This document shows positions 36,264 to 44,519 of a stretch of DNA of 64,000 bases, piece after piece. Positions within the stretch are counted from its first letter, which is position 1. Every line of letters begins with the position of its first letter. A model generated the notes under the pieces. It did not search any database. It was not told the origin of the DNA and saw only the letters and a program-made list of their open reading frames with translations. Source of the DNA: CAWIVH01 sp963839475. Its GTDB lineage: Bacteria > Acidobacteriota > UBA6911. The position numbers and the translations under genes were made by a program. The stretch lies in contig CAWIVH010000021.1 in NCBI GenBank assembly GCA_963839475.1, positions 372,001 to 436,000 of the forward strand, in the 5' to 3' direction.

Positions 36264-37253
36264 ATGACCCATCCAGCCAGGAAGTCCGAACCTTTGAAAA
36301 GAGAATTAGAGCAGACGGTGGAACTGCTGGACAATAGCACCCTCAAAAGCAGCGGCCTTTTTGGTGCCGGCAATTATCGAATTCCCATCCTAACATTTCT
36401 TTCCGGTGATGCGCTGGGCAAGGAAATCCCGCTGCTTCAGCAGCAGATCATTTTCGGGCGAGGTGACGAAGCAGATGTTCTCGTTCTGGACCCGTCCGTG
36501 TCGCGAAAACATATCAAGCTGACTTGCAGAAAGCTTATCAACCACGGAGCCGCCCAGGACATCAAGGTGGTGCTGTTGGATCTGGGCAGCAAGAACGGCT
36601 CCATGGTGAATTACCGTAAGGTCAAGCGAGCTGTTCTTCAGCCTGGCGATAAAATCATCATGGGAAGCGTTATCCTGAAGTTTGAGATGCGCGACCTGGC
36701 GGAACAGACGTTCTTTGACGAGATTTTCCGCATGGCCACCACAGACGGCCTTACGGGGCTGCTAAACAAGTCTTCCATAACGCGGGCTCTGCGGGAGGAA
36801 AAAGCGAAGCAGCGGCGGTATAAACGCAAATACTCGGTAATTGTGGTGGACCTGGACAACTTTAAAAAGCTGAATGACACTTTAGGACATGTTTCCGGGG
36901 ATCTGGTGCTCAAAGCCGCTGCGAATGCGATCCGGAGAAATCTGCGCGAACAGGATAAAGCCGGTCGCTTCGGTGGTGAGGAATTCCTGATTCTGCTTCC
37001 GGAAACAGGGCGCGAAGGCGCCGGCGCAGTCGCGGAGCGAATTCGGGCGGACATTGAAGGCAAAACAAGCAGGGAAGCCGGAGTAGAAGGCGCCGTGGTG
37101 ACGGCGAGTTTTGGCGTCGCTTCCGCTTACGGCAGGGAGAAGATCTCCGAGGAAATTGTGCGCTGGGCCGACTCAGCGCTTTATGAGGCAAAGAAAAAAG
37201 GCAAAAACCGCATCGAACATTGGAGAGGGTCCGGCGAGCCGGCTCAGGATTAG
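36264..37253 (+). CDS. FHA-GGDEF protein, diguanylate cyclase
   Basis: A 329-residue protein with an N-terminal FHA phosphothreonine-binding domain (about residues 45-140; IIFGRGDEADVLVLDPSVSRKH) and a C-terminal GGDEF domain (about 160-325). The active site is GGEEF (237-241), and an RxxD product-inhibition site (REQD, 228-231) sits five residues before it, so it should make cyclic di-GMP and be feedback-inhibited. An N-terminal threonine in LEQTVELLDN (Thr18) is a plausible kinase target that could dock in the FHA domain, as in GarA-type proteins; that is inference. The Ser/Thr kinase gene follows six bases later. Confidence 0.9.
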   Translation: MTHPARKSEPLKRELEQTVELLDNSTLKSSGLFGAGNYRIPILTFLSGDALGKEIPLLQQQIIFGRGDEADVLVLDPSVSRKHIKLTCRKLINHGAAQDIKVVLLDLGSKNGSMVNYRKVKRAVLQPGDKIIMGSVILKFEMRDLAEQTFFDEIFRMATTDGLTGLLNKSSITRALREEKAKQRRYKRKYSVIVVDLDNFKKLNDTLGHVSGDLVLKAAANAIRRNLREQDKAGRFGGEEFLILLPETGREGAGAVAERIRADIEGKTSREAGVEGAVVTASFGVASAYGREKISEEIVRWADSALYEAKKKGKNRIEHWRGSGEPAQD

Positions 37254-37259
37254 CCGCCC

Positions 37260-38711
37260 ATGAGCATGTTACGAAGACGGATCGGCAGCTTGCGCCTGAT
37301 GGCCAAGCTCGGCGAAGGCGGAATGTCGGAAGTGTATCTTGGCCTTCATTCCCGCACCCGTGAGCAGCGGGCGGTCAAGATTGTTGCCAAGCGCGCAACC
37401 CAAAAAGCTTCCTTTTATGTGCGCTTCCTTCGCGAGATTGATATCATCCGCGCCTTGCTCCATCCGCGAATCGTTCGCCTTTACGAAAGCGGCGAGCTGG
37501 ACGACTGCTACTACTATGTCATGGACTACATCGCCGGCGGCAGTCTGGCTCAGCGCCTGGCTCTCGGGCGGATCCCATTGAGCGAGTCCCTGGGCATCCT
37601 GGAGGATGTCTGCCAGGCAATGAGCCATGCTCACGGAGCCGGGATCATCCATCGGGATCTGAAACCCGGTAACATCCTTCTGGATCGGGCCGGTGCGGCC
37701 TTTGTATCGGACTTCGGCATCGCTAAAATCCTCGGCTCTCAGCCCGAGGAACTCACCCGTTCGAATGAGGTCATGGGCACGGTGGCATACCTCGCACCCG
37801 AGCAGCGCGTGAAGACCAAAGAGGTCGACCGCCGGGCGGACGTATTTGCGATCGGCGCGATTTTTTACGAGATGCTAATGGGATTTCCTCCACTCGGCCG
37901 ATTTCCATGGCCGGCGGACACGCAGCCCTCATTCCCCGAAGCCCTTCAGCAGATTCTGGAAAGGTGTCTAGCTTTGAATCCCGCCGACCGCTTCAGTGAT
38001 GCTGGCTCGTTGTTGGCAGAGACGCTTCGCTATCGGCAGCAAGCAAAGCAGATTCAGGAAAACGACAGGCCGGATAGCCAACTTCCAAGCCCGATAACGG
38101 AGCCTCAGGAGGCCGATGTCGCGCCTCCCGGCCGCCTGGATGGGTGGGTTGCGATTCTGCGGACGGGGGCCACTGGCGAGCGTCTGGCTGCCGTGCAAGA
38201 AATGTGCGAAAAAATAACGGCGGCGGAGATGGAAACGGCTCTTCGCCTATATCGTTCCCAGGAAGAAAAAGTGCAGTGGGGGCTCATTCGGGTGTTCGGC
38301 GGCCGGCGGCTTCTCGCTTCGGTGGATTTGATCGTTGAGGCGCTGAGCGTGCCTTTGCTGCGAGAATGTGCCATCGAGGCTATCGGAAATATAGGCGCAG
38401 AAAAAACATACGACACCCTCAGGAGGTTCGTGGGTGACAATGGGGATGCCGCTTTTCTGGCACTTACACCGTTGGCGCGGACCGGCAAACAGCGATCGGT
38501 TCCGCTGCTTGCCGGCTATCTCGACAACGAAACAACCACCATCCGAAAAGCAGCCGTCCGGGCTCTGGCAATGACCGAATCGCAGGAAGCGCTGTTGAGC
38601 CTCAAAACGCGCCTTGCGGTGGAGCGAGATGACTCGACCCGGCATCTTATCCGCCTTTCGATGAGGAGCCTGGAAAGCAGGCTTCGACAGAATCTGACTC
38701 TGGACTTGTAG
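37260..38711 (+). CDS. Ser/Thr protein kinase with C-terminal HEAT-like repeats
   Basis: Cytosolic 483-residue protein. The Hanks-type kinase domain covers about residues 8-265: glycine loop LGEGGMSEVY, catalytic Lys40, HRDLKPGN (131-138), DFG (151-153) and an APE-like LAPEQ. The rest (about 290-480) is helical, with HEAT-like repeats (TIRKAAVRALAMTES, LLRECAIEAIGNIG). There is no transmembrane segment, so it is not a receptor kinase of the PASTA type. It probably phosphorylates the adjacent FHA-GGDEF protein; no direct evidence is in the sequence. Confidence 0.9.
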   Translation: MSMLRRRIGSLRLMAKLGEGGMSEVYLGLHSRTREQRAVKIVAKRATQKASFYVRFLREIDIIRALLHPRIVRLYESGELDDCYYYVMDYIAGGSLAQRLALGRIPLSESLGILEDVCQAMSHAHGAGIIHRDLKPGNILLDRAGAAFVSDFGIAKILGSQPEELTRSNEVMGTVAYLAPEQRVKTKEVDRRADVFAIGAIFYEMLMGFPPLGRFPWPADTQPSFPEALQQILERCLALNPADRFSDAGSLLAETLRYRQQAKQIQENDRPDSQLPSPITEPQEADVAPPGRLDGWVAILRTGATGERLAAVQEMCEKITAAEMETALRLYRSQEEKVQWGLIRVFGGRRLLASVDLIVEALSVPLLRECAIEAIGNIGAEKTYDTLRRFVGDNGDAAFLALTPLARTGKQRSVPLLAGYLDNETTTIRKAAVRALAMTESQEALLSLKTRLAVERDDSTRHLIRLSMRSLESRLRQNLTLDL

Positions 38712-38799
38712 CCCCAAATCTGTTCCCGCTATTTCTCCTCCCTCAAACCCGATGTAGGCCTGGGCAATTGCATCACACCCTGGGGCAAATAAGAAAATT

Positions 38800-38841
38800 T
38801 CAAGGCTTTGTTAACGACTTTTTAACAGGTCGCTCTATATG
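38800..38841 (+). promoter_or_regulatory. Putative KdpE operator and promoter, copy A
   Basis: Three half-sites on an 11-base period (TCAAG at 38800, TTAAC at 38811, TTAAC at 38822) are followed by a -10-like TATATG (38836-38841). The -35 position is occupied by the repeats, as in activator-dependent promoters. A near copy with the same geometry is at 44069. Predicted to drive the USP-permease-sensor-regulator run. Confidence 0.6.
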
Positions 38842-38869
38842 CTGTTTTAGCTCGCAGGAGACCACAGCG

Positions 38870-39415
38870 ATGATAAGCGTAGAAGAAGCGCATTGCCGTC
38901 CGTCAGGATCGGGCTCCGAACACCTTCCGCTCAAGGTCGTCATTCTCCATACATCTCCGGAGTTGACGAGGGCGGCAATAAAAACCGTTGAGGGTATGAC
39001 CGGCGACTTGTCTGCCGAGGCGGTTTTAATGGCGGTTCATGTCGTCCCTTACCCGCTTCCCCTCGACCGCCCTTCCATACCTGCACATCATCAGATAAGA
39101 AATCTGGAGATTTTGGCAAAATCGGGCATGGTTCCGCTCAAGGTCCAGCTGGTGCTGGCGCGGGACCGGGTGCTGGCCGTCCGGAGCCTCCTTCCACCCT
39201 CGGCTCTGGTAGTCATAGCTGCCAAACGGCACTGGTGGAGAACCGAGGAAGATCGGCTCGCCCGCGTACTCAGGCAGGATGGCCATCAGCTGATATTGCT
39301 TCAACTCTGCAAGAAGGAATGTATCATGGTGAGCGCAGGTTCCCCTGCCGCCCCGGTATTTACGGATGGGGCAGCAGACTGCGAGATGGCAGCACCGCAG
39401 GTATCATCAGAGTGA
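38870..39415 (+). CDS. Small universal-stress-protein-like protein of the K+ region
   Basis: The 181-residue protein carries a USP-like alpha/beta core (KVVILHTSPELTRAAIK, LMAVHVVPYPLPLD, KVQLVLARDRVLAVRSLL, ALVVIAAKRHWW) without an obvious G-x2-G-x9-G ATP loop. It resembles the USP half of KdpD-type sensors and the soluble tails of KimA-like transporters. Start ATG 38870 has GGAG at 38857-38860. It is the first gene after operator A and lies 112 bases before the permease. A nucleotide-sensing or adaptor role is inferred. Confidence 0.65.
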   Translation: MISVEEAHCRPSGSGSEHLPLKVVILHTSPELTRAAIKTVEGMTGDLSAEAVLMAVHVVPYPLPLDRPSIPAHHQIRNLEILAKSGMVPLKVQLVLARDRVLAVRSLLPPSALVVIAAKRHWWRTEEDRLARVLRQDGHQLILLQLCKKECIMVSAGSPAAPVFTDGAADCEMAAPQVSSE

Positions 39416-39527
39416 AGCAGGATCCAGAAAAAGAGCAATCCATTCGGAAGAGTCCGGCTGGGACTGATATTATATCAATCGTTCCACTTTGCTTTGATTC
39501 CATTGCTCATGTGCGCGGAGTTCATCA

Positions 39528-41801
39528 ATGGCCTTGACGGATCGTTCCACTGTGACGAAGGTGGTGGTGGCCACAACCGTCATGCTTTCGTTCATTTCCT
39601 TCTGGCGGGCGGCAGCCATCGTTTTGTGCGACCTTGCCTCCTCAGCCTACTACGCCGGAGGACTGGCGGAAGGTTTTGTCGGCAAATCGGCCCCGTGGTT
39701 CATCCTTGCGATCATGTTGTTTTCCTATGCCGTACGTGCTGTCTATGTCGAAAGCTGCAGCATGTTTGTGCGGGGTGGCGTCTACCGTGTGGTGCATGAG
39801 GCGCTCGGAGGAACCCTGGCCAAGTTTTCTGTTTCCGCCCTGATGTTCGATTACATCCTCACCGGACCGATCAGCGGAGTCAGCGCCGGGCTTTACCTGG
39901 CGGGCTTAATAAATGAAGCGGGAGATCTGCTTCATCTGCATACACTAAAAGTATACCCTCCCTACTTTGCAGCCGTATTCACCATTGTCGTGACACTCTA
40001 TTTCTGGCGCAAGAATGTAATCGGAATGCATGAATCCAGCCTGAAGGCGCTCCGTATCATGCAACTAACAACCGCAATGGTTGTGATGCTGATCATCTGG
40101 TGCCTGATCACCATCTTTAAGAACGGTTTTTCGCCTGTGCCGTTTCCCAGTCTGAGTACGATTCAATTCAGTGACGACGCCGTGGGATGGCTCAAGGGAA
40201 CGCTGGCGACAAAAATCACCTTCATCGCCGTACTGATAGGCTTGGGGCATTCCATACTGGCGATGAGCGGGGAGGAGAGCCTGGCACAGGTGAATCGCGA
40301 GATAGCCTCCCCGAAGCTGAAGAATCTTAAGCGCGCCGGAATGGTGATTTTCATTTATAGCATCGTGTTCACCTCGCTCGTTTCCTTCTTCGCAGTTATG
40401 CTGATCCCGGATGGCGAGAGGGTGAGCCACTACCTCGACAACCTCATCGGCGGCCTTGCGATGCATGTGGTCGGGCCGCTGCCGCTCCGGCTCCTTTTCC
40501 ACGCTTTCGTGGTCGTGGTCGGGACGATCATCCTCTCCGGGGCTGTGAACACAGCGATAGTCGGCTCCAACGGCGTTTTGAATCGCGTCGCGGAAGATGG
40601 AGTTCTGCCGGACTTCTTCCGAACCCCACACCGGAAGTTCGGCACTACCTCCCGGATCATCGCAATGATCGTCGGACTCCAGATCCTCACGGTTACCCTG
40701 TCTCGGGGAAATATTCAGCTCCTTGGGGATGCCTATGCTTTTGGAATCGTCTGGAGTTTCGCCATGCAAGGACTTTCGGTGCTGGTTCTTCGATTCAAGC
40801 GGCCGGATGTTCAGGAATGGAAGGTGCCGCTGAATTTCCATATCGCAGGCCGGGAGATCCCTTTCGGCCTTGGCCTTATCACCTTAAGCCTGTTCACATT
40901 GGCTGTAATCAACGTATTCACCAAAAAGGTCGCTACTATCTGGGGATTCGGCTTCACCCTTTGTATTTTCATCGTGTTTACGCTGAGCGAGTACTATAAC
41001 CGTCGCAGGACAGGCGGCAAAAGGCAGGATTTTGAAAAATTCAGGCTGGTCACCCAAGAAATCCTGTCCCAGGAAGCCATCAGCGCCCGTCCCGGAAACA
41101 TACTGGTCGCCATCCGGAATCCCTATCAGCTGGGGCACCTCAAAACCGCCCTCGAGAAAGTCGACACCCGAAAGATCGACATCGTAGCCCTTACCGTCAA
41201 AAGAGTCTCCGGTTTCGGCTCCGGCGGGTATGAGCTGGATCCTGATCAGATCTTCTCGGACAAGATTGCTGCGTTGTTCAGCAATGTAGTCACAACCGCG
41301 GAGAAGGCCGGCAAACACGTAGAATTGCTGGTTGTTCCGGGAAAGGACTACAATCGAGCCATTGTGGAAGTGGCGCAGCGGCTGCAAACGAGCCTTGTCG
41401 TCATGGGACTTTCAGCGAAAATGTCACCGTCCGAGCAGGCCAAGGCCTTTGGAGATGCATGGGAACAGTTGCCGGCACCCCGTCCTCAACTTTCCCTGGA
41501 AATTCTCGAGGAAGAATCCGGAAAGCGAACATTCTTCAACCTTGGCCCTCACCCACCCCGCCTTTGGCCGGAAGATATAGAGTTGCTGCACCGGTTGTGG
41601 CGTAAGCTTTCCGACAAGGAATTGGGACATAAACTGCATCATCGGGATGTTGTTCGCGTGGCACTCAGGCGTCTGGAGGTTGATATCGATTCACCGGACA
41701 ACAAGGAGGTTTTGCGCGAAGTATCCAAAGAAGCATCCGAGGGGAGACATGCCCCCGTTGGTCCCGCGGAAGAGAGTTCCGTCGAGAGTCGGGACGAATA
41801 A
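39528..41801 (+). CDS. APC-superfamily permease with cytosolic tail, KimA-like K+ importer candidate
   Basis: A 757-residue membrane protein with about 12 helices in residues 15-500 and a long cytosolic tail (about 505-757) with a USP-like fold (GNILVAIRNPYQLGHLKTAL, VELLVVPGKDYNRAIVEVA, SLVVMGLSAKMS). The membrane part has APC/KUP-like features (SFISFWRAAAIVLCDLASSAYYAG near residue 25, quoted by key residues F22-W26 and D35). KimA of B. subtilis has the same architecture and is a potassium/proton importer controlled by cyclic di-AMP. The operator shared with kdp supports a K+ role; an amino-acid transporter is the main alternative. Confidence 0.78.
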   Translation: MALTDRSTVTKVVVATTVMLSFISFWRAAAIVLCDLASSAYYAGGLAEGFVGKSAPWFILAIMLFSYAVRAVYVESCSMFVRGGVYRVVHEALGGTLAKFSVSALMFDYILTGPISGVSAGLYLAGLINEAGDLLHLHTLKVYPPYFAAVFTIVVTLYFWRKNVIGMHESSLKALRIMQLTTAMVVMLIIWCLITIFKNGFSPVPFPSLSTIQFSDDAVGWLKGTLATKITFIAVLIGLGHSILAMSGEESLAQVNREIASPKLKNLKRAGMVIFIYSIVFTSLVSFFAVMLIPDGERVSHYLDNLIGGLAMHVVGPLPLRLLFHAFVVVVGTIILSGAVNTAIVGSNGVLNRVAEDGVLPDFFRTPHRKFGTTSRIIAMIVGLQILTVTLSRGNIQLLGDAYAFGIVWSFAMQGLSVLVLRFKRPDVQEWKVPLNFHIAGREIPFGLGLITLSLFTLAVINVFTKKVATIWGFGFTLCIFIVFTLSEYYNRRRTGGKRQDFEKFRLVTQEILSQEAISARPGNILVAIRNPYQLGHLKTALEKVDTRKIDIVALTVKRVSGFGSGGYELDPDQIFSDKIAALFSNVVTTAEKAGKHVELLVVPGKDYNRAIVEVAQRLQTSLVVMGLSAKMSPSEQAKAFGDAWEQLPAPRPQLSLEILEEESGKRTFFNLGPHPPRLWPEDIELLHRLWRKLSDKELGHKLHHRDVVRVALRRLEVDIDSPDNKEVLREVSKEASEGRHAPVGPAEESSVESRDE

Positions 41802-41911
41802 CATTACAATGGGAAGCAGAGAAATAGGAACGGCCTTGCCGAAAGCGTTTCCGTGACCACGAAGCGGCAGATCGAGTCCGTGAAAAAGAGATTCCCAAAC
41901 CCGGGAGTACT

Positions 41912-43366
41912 GTGAAATTAGCACTAAGTCTTCGAAGGGCCTACCGTATTTTCATTTCCGCGGGCGCTGTTTTCACGGTTGTCGGGGTTTATTCCCATAT
42001 CATCAAAGCCAATGACACCACCGTCGCATTGACGCTTCTGATGGCCGTCCTCGGGGTTGCCACAGCGTGGGGTCTGATCGAAGCATTATTCACATCGTTG
42101 CTAAGCTTTTTCGCTTTCAACTATTTTTTCATTCCTCCCATTGGCACCTTGGCGATAGCGGACCCTCAACAGTGGGTGAGCCTGGGGGCATTCCTGGTAA
42201 CGGCGGTTATCGCCAGCCAGCTTTCCGTGCAAGCCAAACGCCGGGCGGCCGAGGCGGAAGAACGCCGGCTGGATACGGAAAGGCTCTATAAGCTCGGGCA
42301 GTCGATGCTTTTAAGCAGCGAGATGGATTCGATGGCGCGCGAAACCATTAATAAGGTTTCGCAAATTTTCGAGGTGCCGGAGGTAGCGCTCTATCTGAAA
42401 ACCGAAAATGTCTTCTTTCACTCCGGACCGGGCCCTTCCAGGCTCAACGACCAGGAACTCCGGGCTATGTCCGAAAAAAACAATTCCGCTATCGATACCG
42501 AGAATAACCTATCGATGGTGCCGGTGAAGCTTGGAGGCGTCGCCTTTGGGAGTCTGGGAATTGCAGGACAAAAGCTGTCGAATGCGGCGCTCAATGGTGT
42601 TGCCTACCTTGTGGCGGTAGGGATAGAGAGGGCACGGATTTTCGAGGAGGCCGGGAGAGTGGAAGCCCTTCGGCAGAGTGAAAAACTCAAAACCGCTCTC
42701 CTGGATGCACTGGCGCACGACTTTAAAACGCCGCTGACGACCATCAAAGGCGCCGTCTCGCATCTGCTCGGCAAAGAACACGATCCGGAAGAAACAGAAC
42801 TTCTGACGCTCGCCAACGAGGAAACCGATCGGTTAAACATGCTGGTAGTTGAAGTAATTGAAATGGCGCGTATAGAGGCCGGAAAACTTCATCCCGATCG
42901 GTGCCCCCTGTCCATCGCCGAAATTGTCGCAGCGGCGCTGCAGGAACTGGAATTTCAACTCAGGGAAAGGGAAATATCGCTACAAATCCCCGACGATCTG
43001 CCGCTGGCGAAAGCGGATTTCGAATTTATCCTGCAGGTCATCAAACAGCTGCTGGATAATGTAAGCAAATATACCGCCGCTGGATCGCCTATCCATATAT
43101 CCGCCGAGGCTGCGGGAAGCAAAGTCGTCCTTCATATCAGGGACGAGGGTGCCGGAATCGAGGAGCGGGAACAATCGGCCATCTTCGAAAAGTTTTATCG
43201 CGGGCGCGGGGCGGATTATAGTGCCCGCGGAACCGGTTTGGGCCTGTCGATCGCCAAGAGCATTGTAGAAGCGCATGGCGGCCGCATCTGGGTTGAAAGC
43301 CAGCCCGGAGCAGGATCGGAATTCAGCTTTTCACTCCCCGCCATCCCTGAGGAGGAAAGACCGTGA
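41912..43366 (+). CDS. kdpD: KdpD-type sensor histidine kinase lacking the N-terminal KdpD and USP modules
   Basis: The 484-residue protein starts at GTG 41912 (GGGAG at 41903-41907), directly with the KdpD-type four-helix membrane domain (DUF4118; about residues 10-105), then a GAF-like domain (about 140-250), the phosphoacceptor helix with His about 269 (LAHDFKTPLTTIKG), and a HATPase domain (N, G1, F and G2 boxes: QLLDNVSKY, DEGAGI, FEKFYRG, GTGLGLSI). E. coli KdpD has an extra 400 residues at the front, and those modules are encoded separately here at 49034 and 50127. It overlaps kdpE by four bases. Confidence 0.88.
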   Translation: MKLALSLRRAYRIFISAGAVFTVVGVYSHIIKANDTTVALTLLMAVLGVATAWGLIEALFTSLLSFFAFNYFFIPPIGTLAIADPQQWVSLGAFLVTAVIASQLSVQAKRRAAEAEERRLDTERLYKLGQSMLLSSEMDSMARETINKVSQIFEVPEVALYLKTENVFFHSGPGPSRLNDQELRAMSEKNNSAIDTENNLSMVPVKLGGVAFGSLGIAGQKLSNAALNGVAYLVAVGIERARIFEEAGRVEALRQSEKLKTALLDALAHDFKTPLTTIKGAVSHLLGKEHDPEETELLTLANEETDRLNMLVVEVIEMARIEAGKLHPDRCPLSIAEIVAAALQELEFQLREREISLQIPDDLPLAKADFEFILQVIKQLLDNVSKYTAAGSPIHISAEAAGSKVVLHIRDEGAGIEEREQSAIFEKFYRGRGADYSARGTGLGLSIAKSIVEAHGGRIWVESQPGAGSEFSFSLPAIPEEERP

Positions 43367-44061
43367 CCGGCGCGAAGATACTGGTTGTGGATGACGAGCC
43401 CCAAATCCGGCGCATGCTGCGAATGACGCTGACGGCAAGCGGATATCAGATATTCGACGCGCGTTCGGGGATGGAAGCTCTGGAAAAATTCCGCGAAATC
43501 ATGCCGGACCTAGTCATTATGGACCTCAACATGCCAGGTCTGAGCGGACTGGATGCCGCGCGCGAAATCCGCGGCGGATCCGATGTCCCCATTATCATTC
43601 TCACGGTGCGCAATGCCGAGCATGAAAAGGTCGAAGCGCTGGATGCCGGCGCGGATGATTTCATCACCAAACCATTCGGCATGCAGGAACTGATGGCGCG
43701 CATTCGGGCTGCCCTGCGGAGGGCGCCTTCCTCTCCCGAGGGTGGACCCCGCTCGTTCGTATCGGAATACCTTGAAATCGACTTTGAAACTCGAAAGGTT
43801 CGCGCGGGGACGCAAAACGTCCGCCTGACACCCAAAGAATTCCAGCTTCTGCGTTACCTGGTATCCCAGGGCGGCAAACCCGTAACCCACCGGCAGATTC
43901 TGCAGGCGGTTTGGGGCCCTGACTACGGCAGCGAAAGCGATTACCTCCGGGTGTTTATCAACCACCTGAGGAAGAAGGTCGAACCGGATCCGGCCAAGCC
44001 CCGATACATTCTCACCGAACCCTGGGTGGGCTACAAGTTTGCCTCCGTTGATCCTCAGTAA
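43363..44061 (+). CDS. kdpE: KdpE-type response regulator
   Basis: OmpR-family regulator of 232 residues: receiver domain with acidic pocket (DDE at 10-12), phospho-acceptor Asp54 (VIMDLNMPG) and Lys in ITKPFG, then a winged-helix DNA-binding domain (VRLTPKEFQLLRYLV, YLRVFINHLRKKVEPD). GTG start overlaps the kinase stop (GTGA). OmpR-family dimers bind direct half-sites on an 11-base period, which is what both operators in this region show. Operator B begins eight bases after its stop codon, so it likely controls both transcripts. Confidence 0.94.
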   Translation: MTGAKILVVDDEPQIRRMLRMTLTASGYQIFDARSGMEALEKFREIMPDLVIMDLNMPGLSGLDAAREIRGGSDVPIIILTVRNAEHEKVEALDAGADDFITKPFGMQELMARIRAALRRAPSSPEGGPRSFVSEYLEIDFETRKVRAGTQNVRLTPKEFQLLRYLVSQGGKPVTHRQILQAVWGPDYGSESDYLRVFINHLRKKVEPDPAKPRYILTEPWVGYKFASVDPQ

Positions 44062-44068
44062 GAAAATC

Positions 44069-44110
44069 TCAAGGCTTCATTAACGACTTATTAACGGCCG
44101 CTCTTATATC
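44069..44110 (+). promoter_or_regulatory. Putative KdpE operator and promoter, copy B (kdp operon)
   Basis: Half-sites TCAAG (44069), TTAAC (44080) and TTAAC (44091) are 11 bases apart, followed by TATATC (44105-44110). The block from 44060 is nearly identical to the one at 38791 (32 of the first 36 bases by eye) and has the same 14-base offset to the -10. It is expected to drive kdpFABC and the downstream KdpD-N genes. Confidence 0.65.
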
Positions 44111-44282
44111 CTTCTTTGCATGACGCGAAGATACCGTAGCAAATGCATTCGAGAGACGATTCGGAAGCAAATTCGTTCGCTTCCAGATGTCTTGTTTTTG
44201 ACTCCCAAAATGCGTTGCCCCCATTCCGGGCACCTGAAATCCCAGTCAAGACATGGCCCGCGCCGGAGGCGCGCAACTGAAT

Positions 44283-44313
44283 CCGCTGAGCCGCATGGTT
44301 GCGGGACGAGCGG
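44283..44313 (+). other. Nested hairpin in the kdp leader
   Basis: CCGC/GCGG (44283-44286 with 44310-44313) encloses CCGCA/TGCGG (44291-44295 with 44300-44304). It sits 8 bases before the GGAGG of the first small gene, within a leader of about 215 bases. It could be a control element; I could not match a known riboswitch. Confidence 0.35.
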
Positions 44314-44331
44314 AAGAAGGGTGGAGGAAGT

Positions 44332-44415
44332 ATGTTGGATGTTTTTTTCGTAATGCTTGCTGTGGCTTTTTTGGGTGTAGGTTTCGCTTTCGCAAAAGGC
44401 TGTGATCGTCTTTAG
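44332..44415 (+). CDS. 27-residue membrane peptide upstream of kdpF
   Basis: ATG 44332, preceded by GTGGAGG (44320-44326), encodes a single hydrophobic helix (MLDVFFVMLAVAFLGVGFA) ending in KGCDRL. Small one-helix proteins of this pattern, ending in a Cys-Glu/Asp-Arg-Leu tail, precede kdpF in other bacteria. Its stop lies eight bases before kdpF, so translation is probably coupled. The function is unknown; a Kdp accessory peptide is likely from position. Confidence 0.7.
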   Translation: MLDVFFVMLAVAFLGVGFAFAKGCDRL

Positions 44416-44423
44416 GAGCGGTT

Positions 44424-44507
44424 ATGGGATACATTTTTGGAGGCTTGATCGCACTGGCCCTGGCCGCCTACCTCCTATATGCCCTGCTTTACCCGGAACG
44501 TTTTTGA
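44424..44507 (+). CDS. kdpF: K+-transporting ATPase subunit KdpF
   Basis: The 27-residue single-helix protein (IFGGLIALALAAYLLYALL) ends with YPERF, the classical KdpF C-terminus, and lies 12 bases before kdpA with AGGAG at 44414-44418. KdpF stabilises the KdpFABC complex in the inner membrane. Confidence 0.85.
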   Translation: MGYIFGGLIALALAAYLLYALLYPERF

Positions 44508-44519
44508 CGGGATACGGTT

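Noticed and set aside
44283..44331. Possible cyclic di-AMP (ydaO) riboswitch in the kdp leader
   Set aside because: Only a superficial similarity of the hairpin; the conserved 3' half would fall in the small gene and is not seen.
44120..44353. 77-codon frame in the kdp leader
   Set aside because: It overlaps the well-supported 27-residue membrane peptide and lacks a hydrophobic or conserved segment.
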